Positions 1-10,287 of a stretch of 64,000 nt of DNA are shown here, in pieces. The position numbers and the translations under genes are program-made. The stretch comes from Fragilariopsis cylindrus CCMP1102. Its lineage: Eukaryota > Bacillariophyta > Bacillariophyceae > Bacillariales > Bacillariaceae. The notes under the pieces were generated by a model. It saw only the letters and a program-made list of their open reading frames with translations. It was not told where the DNA came from and made no database searches. How positions within the stretch are numbered: position 1 is the first letter of the stretch; each line of letters starts with the position of its first letter. The DNA is taken from the NCBI GenBank assembly GCA_900095095.1, contig FMBT01000484.1, positions 1 through 64,000 of the forward strand. The letters run 5' to 3'.

Positions 1-430
1 CATGTATGAGGTAGGCAGGCAGATAGGTAGGTAGGCTAGTTTGTGGCAGGAATACATACATACATACATTGTACCTCTGACTTCTTCTGTGGAAAATATC
101 TGTTACTGGTATGGTTGTTTCACAAAGTAAGTAAGTAAGTGTATAAGTGTGTAGTACACGAATTAAATTGTATCAGATCAGCCGTACATAAAGTAGATAG
201 ATAAATACGAATATCAAAATATCACTATTCAATTCAATTCATTTCATTCCTACAGTACGGTCGGTACTCAGGTATGTTTATTCTATTTGTCTGGTGTCGG
301 AAGGATGGACTACAGTATTTTCTATTTTTATACTTATTCATGTATACGTTTATGCTGGTATGTTATTTTATTTCATTTTATTTGTATGTTACTTGTATGT
401 TATTATGTTACTTGTATGTTATTCAATAAT
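1..430. other. intergenic, simple repeats
   Basis: No gene is visible. The stretch holds degenerate GGTA/GGCA repeats at the left edge, a CATA run near 55-70, a GTAA run near 127-140, and AT-rich DNA that is probably the 3' flank of the GrpE gene. Confidence 0.6.
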
Positions 431-1297
431 TTATTTTTTAATCACACCCACTTCCGCTGGACGTAATACACGTTTATTTAATGTATAACCTTTTTTCATC
501 ACAACACCAATTGTACCAGCTGATTTAGTTGGATCAATATATTCCATTAATGCTTGATGTTTATCTGGATTAAATTCGTCACCCGGTTGTTCACAATAGG
601 CTTCTACACCATTTGATTGTAATGCTTTTAATAAACCACTATTTGTTAATTGAATCCCTTCGACAAAACTTTTTAATGTATCATTATTTGTATCACTACT
701 AGTTTCAGTAGTAGTTTCAGGTGATGTAACACTTTCCAGTGCACGATCTAAATTATCCGCCACCTCTAACATAGATTTTGCAAAGGATTTTGTGGAAAAA
801 TCTTTGGCAGCTTTGACATCATTCCGGGCAATAGTCCGAATATTTTCTTGTTCCGCGAAACTTCTTAATAATTGATTTTTCAGATCGACTAACTCCATTT
901 TTAATTTTTGAACTTGTTCCTTGTTTTCATTGTTTTCATTATCTTCTGCAGTTGCAGTTTCTCCTTCTTCTGCAGTGGTAGTGGTATCATCTTCTTCATC
1001 AGCAACGGCATCATTATCTTCTTCACTAGTACCTTCGGTGGCGGTCGTCGTTTTTCCAGTTCCTGTTGTATCACTAAACCAACGACGACGACTATTATTA
1101 GTATTATTAGTGATATGTAATTGTGAGACGACGAATGACGTCGAAGTACTCGCCGGTCTAATAGCTGTGGTCGAATAAGTGGTGGTTGATTTTGTCGTTG
1201 GATTAGCATTTCCTCCAACGACTGCAGCGGCACGAATGAAAGCAGTCGCTTGACGACGAATGGAGAGCGTACTGGATTGAAAAATAGGACTAAGCAT
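431..1297 (-). CDS. mitochondrial GrpE nucleotide exchange factor
   Basis: A 288-residue, intronless gene. GrpE dimers release ADP from Hsp70 (DnaK type) and so drive its cycle of substrate binding and release; in mitochondria they also support protein import. Residues 1-30 (MLSPIFQSSTLSIRRQ...) are rich in S, R and A and lack acids, as in a mitochondrial presequence. Residues 50-125 are acidic and low-complexity. The long GrpE helix follows (about 125-185, 'ELVDLKNQLLRSFAEQENIRTIARNDV'-like pattern). The C-terminal beta domain ends with GYTLNKRVLRPAEVGV, a close match to the GrpE signature. The start is the first ATG and sits directly before the presequence. The gene diverges from the HGH1 gene across about 640 b. 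The family call is secure; the mitochondrial location is inferred, though the presequence shows no plastid A-F motif. Confidence 0.93.
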   Translation of the reverse strand: MLSPIFQSSTLSIRRQATAFIRAAAVVGGNANPTTKSTTTYSTTAIRPASTSTSFVVSQLHITNNTNNSRRRWFSDTTGTGKTTTATEGTSEEDNDAVADEEDDTTTTAEEGETATAEDNENNENKEQVQKLKMELVDLKNQLLRSFAEQENIRTIARNDVKAAKDFSTKSFAKSMLEVADNLDRALESVTSPETTTETSSDTNNDTLKSFVEGIQLTNSGLLKALQSNGVEAYCEQPGDEFNPDKHQALMEYIDPTKSAGTIGVVMKKGYTLNKRVLRPAEVGVIKK

Positions 1298-1940
1298 GAT
1301 GATTGAAGTTGCTAGACGAGGAATATAACGAAGGGTGTTTGTGGTTGAAGTGTCGTTGTTGTTGTCGTTATTGCTGTCGTCTTGGCTGGTTTGTTATATT
1401 GTTGCAGCTTGTTGTGTACAGTATTTTTGATAGGAATGAGAAAGATGTGATTAGAACTGCGTCATCAACCGAAACACCGACCGCAAATTCATATGACGTC
1501 TTGCATCGCATCGCTCGTCAGATGCATGCAACAATACTTACTAGTACTGTACGTCCATTCGCAACTTCAAAACTCGACTTCTTCGAATGCAGAAATAAGT
1601 CGAGTGAGTCGAGTCGTGAACACATCTTATTCCTGTCCTGTCCTGTCCTGTCCGTCTGTCTACCTCTCTCTCATCTTTGCTTTCCACCATTCGTTATCAC
1701 GATTTTTTTTTCGAAACAAAGTGTGTATGATGTGCCATTTGTTTCATACACTGTGTACCATCATCGCTCATCTAGTAGTACCATCTAGTCCTACCATCTA
1801 TCTATCTATCATCATATCATCATCATCATCTCCTACGATTTCTATTCTGACACTGCTAATGCTGTAACCAATCCAGTCCAATCCAATCCAATCCAACGGT
1901 GTCGGTCAAAAGATAATAGAAAAATTAAAAATCGAAAGTC
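1298..1940. other. divergent promoter region
   Basis: This stretch lies between the divergent GrpE and HGH1 genes and must hold both promoters. It contains a CCTGT run near 1635, ATC-type simple repeats near 1797-1835, and CCAAT-like repeats (CCAAT, CCAGT) near 1868-1897 just upstream of HGH1. Reading frames here have no coding character. Confidence 0.5.
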
Positions 1941-3754
1941 ATGACGACAAGTACAGCAAGTACTACAGCAATGGCGACAAGTACGACAACTTCCACATCT
2001 TCACTGTTGTCACCAGATATCTCCTCTGCATTAGATGAGTTAATGTTATTTTTAGAACCATCTAAAAATCGTCAAAATCGTTCCGATGTTAAATTTGAAG
2101 CTGTAAAAGCGGTATCCAAAGGTATGGCGGATCGGTAAGTTAGGTTAGACTATATTACATTATATTCTTTCTATATTATGTTCTTTTTAGTTTTGTATTT
2201 TGTCGTTGTCGTCTCTCTTCTACCTCCCCCCCCCTTCTACTAACCTAACCTAATCTAAAACAAATTCTACACTTACCTAATAGTACACAGGCATTAACAT
2301 TAATAGAAAAAGGATTTTTAAAACCTTTGTTACGAATAGCCAGTGGTTGTTCTGTGGCAATTGAATTAGCGAAAGAAGAAAGTAATTCAAGTAATAGTAG
2401 TAGTACCACAAATGTATTACTGGAAATAGCATCCTCGACATTAGCATTACAAACAATATTATATGCGACATCCAGTACCGAAGAAATTTCGAATTTATGT
2501 GTTGAAACTTTATTAGATTTAAAATCCATACCACGATTAGTCGAATTGATCTTAGATTTACCTTCCGACATCAACAAATTAAGTAAAAGTTCCAAAAAAA
2601 TTATTAATACTACATTCAGTATCTTAGCGAATTTAACTCGAACGGAACGTGGTTCGTTAGAATTAGTAGGTTCGACATTACCAGAAGAAGCGGTCTATAA
2701 TAAAAAAGAAAAAGTTATACGTCCAGAAGAGAAAGAAAAAGAAAAAGCAAAACAAAAATTAATGATGGAAAATAATGAAATGTATGAACATACCAGAATT
2801 AAACCATCCATGGAATTACTGTTGGATCGTTTTATGAAAAATAATCCCTATAATGCTGTAATAATGACTGATGACTCAAGTCCACCAATAATGGATTTAA
2901 CAGTATTAGAAATGAAAGAATGGGATTCGGTACTTTTTGAATCTGATCCCTATCAACATTTTGCATCATTATTAATGAACGCGACACAAGTGACAGGTGG
3001 ACGACAATTTATCACCAGAATACCTAAAGTAACAAACATTAATAATACTGGGAATAGTCAAGATGATACACAACCCAAATCGGTATTAGAACGTTTATTA
3101 CCAATCCTACGTGAAAGTACGAATAGTAACATCCGTTGTAATAGTAATACCTCGAATCCATTTCGTCGACGTGGTATTGCTGGGATGATACGTAATATTA
3201 CAGTCGATCAAAAAGAAAATGCATGGTGGTTATTAAATATTTGTCATGTCTTAACACCCTTATTATTACCATTAATGGGACCCGAATCTCTCGAATTAAA
3301 TGAAAAGGTAAATATGGATCCGGATTTATGGTTACAGGGACCGGATCAAATACGTGATTTGGATTCGATTACACGATTATATTGTGTCGAATCTATTCTT
3401 ACTCTTTTAGCGACTGGACGGAATTCCAGACAATTTATAACATCCAATCAAACCTATATTGTCTTAAAAAAATGTGATGCTATTGAAGATAATGAAGTAG
3501 TCTCTGATCGTATTGGAGAATGTATTACATTATTACGACGTGATCATGATATTAATATTCAAGAAGGTGGTACTAGTAGTACGAATGAGAATGATGCGGA
3601 TGAGAATAATACGAATGAGGATAGTACGAATGAGGACGACGATGATGAGGATGACATTGATATTATAGATACAATTGTGAAAGGACCAACATCCTCCACA
3701 CAAATTAAATTGAATATTAATTATGATGATGAAGATTTTGATCAAGTTGATTAG
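1941..3754 (+). CDS. HGH1: HGH1-family eEF2 chaperone (armadillo-like), 2 exons
   Basis: Proposed join 1941..2134, 2284..3754 gives 554 residues. HGH1 works with the TRiC chaperonin to fold elongation factor 2 in the cytosol. The donor is CG|GTAAGT and the acceptor AATAG|TACACAGG; this restores the frame as ...MADR-TQALTLIEKGFLKPLL. The alternative acceptor at 2290 would break the frame. The middle of the protein holds the first HGH1 domain (DPYQHFASLLMNATQ near 2945). The second holds RRRGIAGMIRNITVD (near 3165), then LLPLMGPESLELNEKV and a run ending GRNSRQFITSNQ...LKKCDAIEDNE, as in the C-terminal HGH1 domain. The last 60 residues are an acidic N/E/D-rich tail. The internal TTG at 2327 is not a start. 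Family call secure; exact splice sites are inferred. Confidence 0.9.
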
Positions 3755-5317
3755 ATATTAGATATTAATATATTTATCAATATTGTTATAAATATTAAAT
3801 ATAATATCAAATACAAATTCAATATAAATATAAATACGGTATAACCAGACATATAGTAAAAATAAAATTATACAGTTTCCTTATGCCGATACATACGTCA
3901 CCTTCTTGTTGTATAACTATAGCTGTTGATATTACTAACTTACTTTATTCGTTGTTAGTTGTTTTCATTCATCTTGGCTCGGCTAAGATTCGGTGGATTC
4001 GATTCGATCAAACGGTCTTATCTAATCCTTTGTTGTGGCGTGGGTCCCTGATAGCTCTTCAATTAATTTAGGCCTAATTGTTCCTTTGTACTTCTTTGCG
4101 CCGTACCGGTAGCTTGTTGCATTCAGCATAACACTCTAATAATATTAGTACATGTACAATCAAGCACGGAAATTCTTTTTTACGTCTGAAAATCAGAAAG
4201 AAAAAAATAGAAGAAAAAAATTCCGTCGTTCTTTTTGGTTTTCTATTTTTCTATTTTTAATCCAGAGGGGGTTAATTATTTTTGATATTAAATTGTTTTT
4301 ACTGTTTCTTTCTTTTTGTCTCATTTTTTGTGATAGAGCTCTAATACTTCAGTACGATAGTGCAATGTACCGTACGTCATTGTTACAGCACTGATAGTTG
4401 TATCCGCCTGTGTCTGGTGTCCCAGTACTGTACAGCACGACCTACAGTACGAAGTAAATTCCTTGACCGTGTTATTTTCTATTTCTATTGATTTAATTTA
4501 ATTTGGTGCGATTCATTCGATGATTGATTCGATGTGTGCTTCTTCGATTGATCAGTCGATCGGGCTTTTTTCTCACCTTGACGCGCGACTGACAACGGCG
4601 GGCGAGATGTCAATAGAAATATTTGTTCCAAAAAAGAAAGGAGTGATTTTGTGTGACAGTATGCATGCCAAGTTCGTGATTCGATTCTAGTACTGTACAT
4701 AAACCATATTGCAGCTTAGTAATAGATCGTCATGCAATTATTACAGGTATCCAATACCAGCTTGGAAGTAGAAAACGAATTAGAAAATACTCAAAACAAC
4801 TTTCATTTGGTGCGATTCGATGATTGATTCGATGCTTCTTCGATTGATCAATCGATCGTGCTTTTTTTTCCTCTGACGCAGATAACGGCGGTCAAGATGT
4901 TTGCATCTTCGCGAACACAATAGAAATGTTTGTTCCAAAAAAGAAAGCAGTGATTTTGTGTGACAGTATGCATGCCAAGTTCGTGATTCGATTCTAGTAC
5001 TGTACACAAACCATATTGCAGCTTAGTAATAGATCGCCATGCTATACAGGTATATCCAATACCAGCTTGGAAGTAGAAAACGAATCAGAAAATACTCAAA
5101 ACAACTTTCATGGAATACAGTAGAAGAGAATGGATATGAACATCCGTAATAACATCGATCTTCACAAAGGGAGCCGTCTATGTCAAGTACGATTGTAAAT
5201 GGAATTGAATACAGAATAGATTAATCTTCTCATAATGTAAAGATAAAGCGATATTAAAATAGCGTGAAACACGAAGTAAACAAAACAAACTTATCTTTAA
5301 AATAGAATACTATCACT
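3755..5317. other. intergenic with duplicated block
   Basis: AT-rich DNA follows HGH1. Apart from the tandem duplication at 4500-5113, listed separately, I see only short reading frames without coding character and several TACTGTAC words. The last 200 b precede the gene at 5318 and should hold its promoter. Confidence 0.5.
4500..5113. repeat. two-unit tandem duplication, about 305 b per unit
   Basis: Unit A (about 4500-4805) and unit B (about 4806-5113) share the same order of blocks: TTTGGTGCGATTC, a GATTGATTCGATG/CTTCTTCGATTGATCA stretch, TTTGTTCCAAAAAAGAAAG, GTGTGACAGTATGCATGCC, TTCGATTCTAGTACTGTACA, CATATTGCAGCTTAGTAATA and CCAGCTTGGAAGTAGAAAAC. Unit B differs by small indels near 4863-4920. 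The matching minus-strand frames in both units come from this duplication and are not genes. Confidence 0.85.
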
Positions 5318-6046
5318 ATGAAATTCTTTTGCTCTGGAAAATTGCCGGTGCTACTTCTTACAGTGGAAGTGTACCACGCAACAAGTACCAGCATTCGTAC
5401 TTCTTCTTTCATTGAGACTGCTGCTCGTAGCTATACGGGCGCTTCGTCGTCCCTACACTATCGATATACAGCAGTCAACGACAACAATGACATAGAACCT
5501 ACAATTCTTACGGATATGATGAGTGGAAGAGGTCGACGGCAAGAAGAAGAAGTGCTTGACAATAACGATATCATCGAAATCGTTACTTATTTTCATTTGT
5601 TGATAATGAATGAAATGAATGGTGATGACGTCGATGAGGAAACAACCAGTAGAAACTTGACTGTTCTTAATGGAGCATATGGTGGAATGGAAACTTCGAT
5701 GTACAAGGATTGTAATGATGATCCATTCACATCATACGAAACAGGATTTCGTTTCAATAAAGCAGCTGAAACAACCAGAATGTATGTGACTGAGCTTGAA
5801 GATAAATCGTTTCTAGAAACAATTAGGGAGGAAGAATTGATAAATTTATACTTTCTTTTAGAACAAGGACCAGTCAAAATTGAAGATATCACGTCTTCGT
5901 CATTGGAAAAATTTCTACAAAATCAAATATTGGAAGAGCAAATCATGACACTAGTAGAAAGACCACTGCTGGGTGTGATATCTATGGTGGTGATGAGATC
6001 CTTGACACACCCGCACAGGAAGATATGGGACCATTATACTGTATAG
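5318..6046 (+). CDS. hypothetical protein, possible signal peptide
   Basis: A 242-residue frame that I do not recognise. The N-terminus (MKFFCSGKLPVLLLTVEVYHA) has a short basic start and a hydrophobic run that could act as a signal peptide or anchor. An S/T-rich stretch follows, then an acidic body. The C-terminal half (about 150-230) reads like a folded helical domain: EEELINLYFLLEQGP, then SLEKFLQNQILEEQIMTLVE. Codon use is mixed and the sequence is not low-complexity, which argues for a real gene. Nothing shows a catalytic motif. It stands alone on this strand between two repeat-rich spacers. Confidence 0.55.
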   Translation: MKFFCSGKLPVLLLTVEVYHATSTSIRTSSFIETAARSYTGASSSLHYRYTAVNDNNDIEPTILTDMMSGRGRRQEEEVLDNNDIIEIVTYFHLLIMNEMNGDDVDEETTSRNLTVLNGAYGGMETSMYKDCNDDPFTSYETGFRFNKAAETTRMYVTELEDKSFLETIREEELINLYFLLEQGPVKIEDITSSSLEKFLQNQILEEQIMTLVERPLLGVISMVVMRSLTHPHRKIWDHYTV

Positions 6047-6750
6047 AACGTCCATGTTGTAATCTAAACGCAAGATAGATCTCCTCATATTCCTGGTACT
6101 GATCCAGTTTGGATGATTTAATTCCATTAATTAATTATCTAGCACTAGAACAGAAACGCATAACGTTAGTGTTTATATATAATAATAATAATATATTGTA
6201 TAATACAGATTTACTTTTCCACATTATACTGGATAAAATGAAAATGATACAGCCACAATAGATTGAAGTACAGTACTGCTACTATAATATAGGTTACTAT
6301 TTTTATAGAATCAGGTAAAATGCCGTACGTACTATATAATTTGAAGTTTGATCTTGATTTTGATTCACTCGAGAACTAATGATGCCGCCCACCACGTAGT
6401 ACGTAGAGTCGTACCATAAAAATCATCAATCATCACAAATGCATGACAATGCCGACGACACGTAAAATGCAAAAAGAGGAAGACAAGAAGAAATAATTGT
6501 GAAGCGAACACAAAGATCTTTTGCTTCTCAATCGTGGGTCGTGTTAAATAAGGAGGACGGGTAACGTTACTACTGTGTAAGTCAAAGTGCTTTATTCTTG
6601 AATGTACATTGGTTCTTGTGTTGTTTTTTCGCGCGGGTTTGATTTTTTTAAGTCACGAATGAATCAATAAAATATCAAATCATCCATCACATCAGCATAT
6701 ATATCGGTAGTTATCATCATCCATCACACATTTTCCTTCATCAACATAAA
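6047..6750. other. intergenic, one copy of a dispersed repeat
   Basis: No gene is seen. About 6352-6545 matches 9171-9350: both carry TTTTGATTCA.TCGAGAACTAAT, CAATCATCACA.ATGCAT, AGAAGAAATAATTGTGA and CTCAATCGTGGGTCGTGTT. Confidence 0.55.
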
Positions 6751-7595
6751 ATATAAAATATCTACTAGTATTAACGGACGGAATGAGACACAGAATGATT
6801 ATAATGTCTTCTTTGCGGACGGTTGTCATCGACAGCATGTTTCATTTCCAGATGCAGATTGCCAACAATGTTGACAACAACAGCAACAACAGCAACAACA
6901 CCAGCAACAAACACAAGAGGTCATCGTGTTTGTGCTGGCATGTTGCTGTATTTTTTTTAGCTTTGTTCTGATGTATTTAAATCAAAACCTGGAGAGGCAG
7001 CGCAGATCGGAGAATAGAAAGTATAAGCTAAAAGATTTCATAGTGGGGGTTGTTGTAGTAGTAATGATGATGATAATGATGATAATGATGATAATGATGA
7101 TAATGATGATAATGATGGTAATGATGGTAAGGGTGTTGATGATGATGATGTTGACAGTAGTAGTAGTGGTAAAGGTGGATATAGTTTTGTAGGTGCATTC
7201 ATTTGTATTTGCCGATCGACTTATCTGATATACTAATATTACCAGTACCAATACTAATAGTGATAATGATAACAACAATAAGGATGGTACTACTAACGTT
7301 AGTAGTGTTGGTGCTGCTGCTGCTGGTACTAGAGCAGAACCTTCTCCAACTTCTGTGGAAAAAGAAACGACGAAGAAGAAGCGGATATATCACAATGGTT
7401 TACAGTAGTATCAATGGTGGATGGATGGAAGTTACACGAATTTCTTCCATTAAAGCTAGGTGCAACGAGACATCTTGGTGTTGCCAACGACCAAATACAG
7501 TAACAAACAATATCGAACACGAGAACGAAAACGAACACGGACACGGACTAGACAATAATGCTATCATTAAAAACTTACTAAGTTTATTAGCATAG
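6750..7595 (+). pseudogene. frame-broken low-complexity gene, unknown product
   Basis: Protein-like text runs through this stretch but changes frame several times. Segments in order: FFADGCHRQHVSFPDADCQQ (near 6810-6870), a Q/N-rich run, DND/DDN repeats from (GATAAT)n at 7068-7115, GTTNVSSVGAAAAGTRAE and PSPTSVEKE (near 7285-7365), EEADISQWFTVVSMVDGW then LHEFLPLKLGATRHLGVAND (7375-7492), and NIEHENENEHGHGLD to the stop at 7595. The last two joins each behave as one base missing from a short A run (near 7365 and 7493). It may be a live gene with consensus errors or a decayed one. The WFTVVSMVDGWKLHEFLPLKLG part is the most conserved-looking; I do not recognise the family, and the true start is unclear. 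Confidence 0.4.
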
Positions 7596-7806
7596 CAGGG
7601 TGGGAGACTCGACTCGATCAGCTTTATATAGTTGATAGTCCCTATGCATTCTATAGTATACGTGTAATTGCACGAGATTTATGGGATGGACCTTAGTATC
7701 GAGGAATAATATTATTAATGAATATTTTTTCATTTAACCTTCCGCGCTGTGACGACAAGTAAGTCTCATGCTGTATGCATACGTACTGCATTCACCACGA
7801 CGTATA

Positions 7807-8625
7807 TCACATAGCCATCGACTGTTTGACAGCATTCAAGGATTTTTCTCCCCAATAATATACATACCAATTCTCGTAATTGTCCCTACAAATACGGGTA
7901 TTCGTCCGCTTTTCGACTCGACGGATATTGGCACCACGTCTACCAATAAATGAAGTTGGTCGGTTAACAATAAGACCGGTATTGGCAACCTTCATATCAC
8001 GAACAGACAACCAACGAAAGGTCTGGTTCTCGGCGGCCGCTTCTTGAAGAATGTTGATTCCTTTGAGTTGCCTTGAAGCTAAATGAAAAAGTTTGTCTAC
8101 ATCAGAAGATACCCATTCAATCATTGTCTCAGTGATTGGACGTGTCGCCCAAAATGCAGGGTTGATCTTATAGACTGATTTGTTCCGTACCGTGTTCGTG
8201 TCGATACTATTATAAGAAAGAACATAATTCAGATCCTTATTTTCATCGTCGCACGTGATTGTGTTATGGTAACAAATCGTATCATGAACATTCGTGAGTT
8301 TGATACCAAGGATATGATATAAAGCATCTGAATCTTTTTTACAGTCATGAATGATCTTTTTTACCTTCGTGCTTTCCAATAGATCCTTGAGAGATTTAAG
8401 AATTGTAGGGTCGCTGAGGTTGGGTTTCGCAGCAACATCGAGGAGGAAAACTTCCATCGACGAGAAACAAATAGATATGAGTTCAAGTGATCCGATCCTA
8501 CTAAGATTTACACCTTCGCAATCGAATGCAACATCACGACGTGTTGTTGATACAACTGCCTCTTCGGTTGCTGCAATAAAACGTCTTCCTGCGTCAGTGT
8601 CAGCATGTTTCACAAGATAAATCAT
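7807..8625 (-). CDS. RNase D-like 3'-5' exonuclease with C-terminal KH domain
   Basis: A 272-residue, single-exon gene. The DEDD-type 3'-5' exonuclease fold removes nucleotides from RNA 3' ends. Exo I is VAFDCEGVNL (D35, E37), Exo II is HDCKKDSDAL (D98), and Exo III is WVSSDVDKLF (D175), with Trp at 171 where DEDDy enzymes have Tyr. Residues 208-268 form a KH RNA-binding domain with the loop GRRG at 228-231 followed by ANIRRVEKRTNTRI. Plants have proteins of the same order (exonuclease then KH), so the architecture is not new. The KH part probably presents RNA to the active site. No targeting sequence is evident. The Trp substitution could lower or alter activity, but the three acidic motifs are kept. 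The opposite-strand frame at 8351-8620 is a shadow. Confidence 0.87.
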   Translation of the reverse strand: MIYLVKHADTDAGRRFIAATEEAVVSTTRRDVAFDCEGVNLSRIGSLELISICFSSMEVFLLDVAAKPNLSDPTILKSLKDLLESTKVKKIIHDCKKDSDALYHILGIKLTNVHDTICYHNTITCDDENKDLNYVLSYNSIDTNTVRNKSVYKINPAFWATRPITETMIEWVSSDVDKLFHLASRQLKGINILQEAAAENQTFRWLSVRDMKVANTGLIVNRPTSFIGRRGANIRRVEKRTNTRICRDNYENWYVYYWGEKSLNAVKQSMAM

Positions 8626-10117
8626 ACTACTATCACTATTACTGTACTGTTGATTGATGATATTGAATTTCGGAGATGAATAAAACGATGTATCTTACTG
8701 AATAGAATATAATGTCTCCCAACATTGCATTATGAGATACGATTCCGTAAAGACTTCAGTGCACAAGTATAGTGATAATATTGACGACGTCTCTAGCGCG
8801 TCTAGTCTAGACTAGCCTGATGTAAAATAAAAACATTTTGAATAAAAACAAGCATAGTAGATCGTGAATTTTCAGATTTTCTTCGCGTACAAACTCTGCG
8901 TTTTGATTGGACGAAAGAAAATTTTAAAATATCTATCAGTATTATCACATTCTACCGTACCTATTGCAATCAAAAGAAAAGTGTAAGCACAGCTTTGTGT
9001 ATGATAGTACTACTAGTACGGTATATTTATTTATGCATGCGCAATGATTTCAAAGAAACTACGTCCGTACTAGTACAGCAGTTATTTGTAGACTAAAAGA
9101 GGCATCGCTACAGTAAATCAATTGAAACCGAACTAGTGACGAAAAAAAGTCGAAGGAGCAGTAATTTTGATTTTGATTTTGATTCAGTCGAGAACTAATA
9201 ATACAGCCCACGTACGTACAGTACCATCAGCAATCATCAATCATCACATATGCATTGGCACATGTGCCTCCGACGAGACGCAAAACGCAAAAAGAAGAAA
9301 TAATTGTGAGCAAAAAAATACTTAGATTTTTTTTCTCAATCGTGGGTCGTGTTTAATACCTTTTTGAGTCGAGTCGAGCTAGTCAAAGTGACCGTAAACT
9401 GTAACAACAACAACAACAACAACAAGTGTGTTTTGATAAGAGTAGTACAGTAGAGTCGAGTCAGTCGAGTCGATTACTGTACATTACATTAAAATCAAAT
9501 CGAATGAATCGATCAGCCGAACAATACGAGAACTTAAAAAAGAAAGGAAACCTACCGGTACGTACGTCGTCTTTAAAAACAAAGTAGACGCGACGCACAG
9601 GTTCGTGTGTACCGTATATTTATTTATTCGTGCACGATGCATGCTCACCATGAACTAGTACTGGAAGGCATCGCTAAAATGAAGTATCGAACTAGTGAAC
9701 GAAAAGAAAAGGAAAGCGAATATTAATGAGATCATGGCGATAACCAATCGCTCTTAAAGGCATAAATAAAAATAATAAAAGTTTGACTGGATCGCGCATG
9801 ACACAATAGAAAATCTAAATCTCGTTGCAGCCTTCTTTTTCCTTCACAATATTAATTAATAATACAGTAACTTCGTCAATAGTAGTAGTGCATGCATGAA
9901 GTACGCCAAGGGACGATAGTACAATCAATTGTATAGTACAGTACTGTGCATTACATTAGAAAAAACATATCTTTCGCTCTTTCTGTTCTATCTATGAATG
10001 AGATCGATATAAGATACAGTAGTCACAATCACAATCGCATGGCAGCTGGTATCGAAATTATCACAATTATTTCAATTTCAATCTACGGTACTCGTAATAG
10101 TAAATAAAGTGACAACA
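8626..10117. other. intergenic with dispersed repeats
   Basis: No coding frame is convincing. The block 9171-9350 repeats 6352-6545. The stretch around 9000-9150 (ACTAGTAC, AGGCATCGCTA, GAACTAGTGA, GAAAA) recurs in diverged form at about 9600-9720. A (CAA)n run lies at 9401-9424. Several TACTGTAC words occur near 9470 and 9940. Confidence 0.5.
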
Positions 10118-10255
10118 ATGAGGAAAGGAGCAGCAGCAGCAGCAGCAGTAGCGACCGAAGAGTCGACGACGATGAAGATGAGGTTAGGGTTGGAACGAAA
10201 CAGCAACAGCAGCAACAACAATGATGTTATAAAGTCGCCACGACACCAAAAACGA

Positions 10256-10287
<32 letters not shown>

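Noticed and set aside
4485-5007. Paired 71- and 75-codon minus-strand frames with identical ends
   Set aside because: The identity is due to the tandem duplication; no other sign of coding.
6926-7278. Frames rich in Met/Ile/Val on both strands over the GATAAT repeat
   Set aside because: Translations of a simple repeat; not separate genes.
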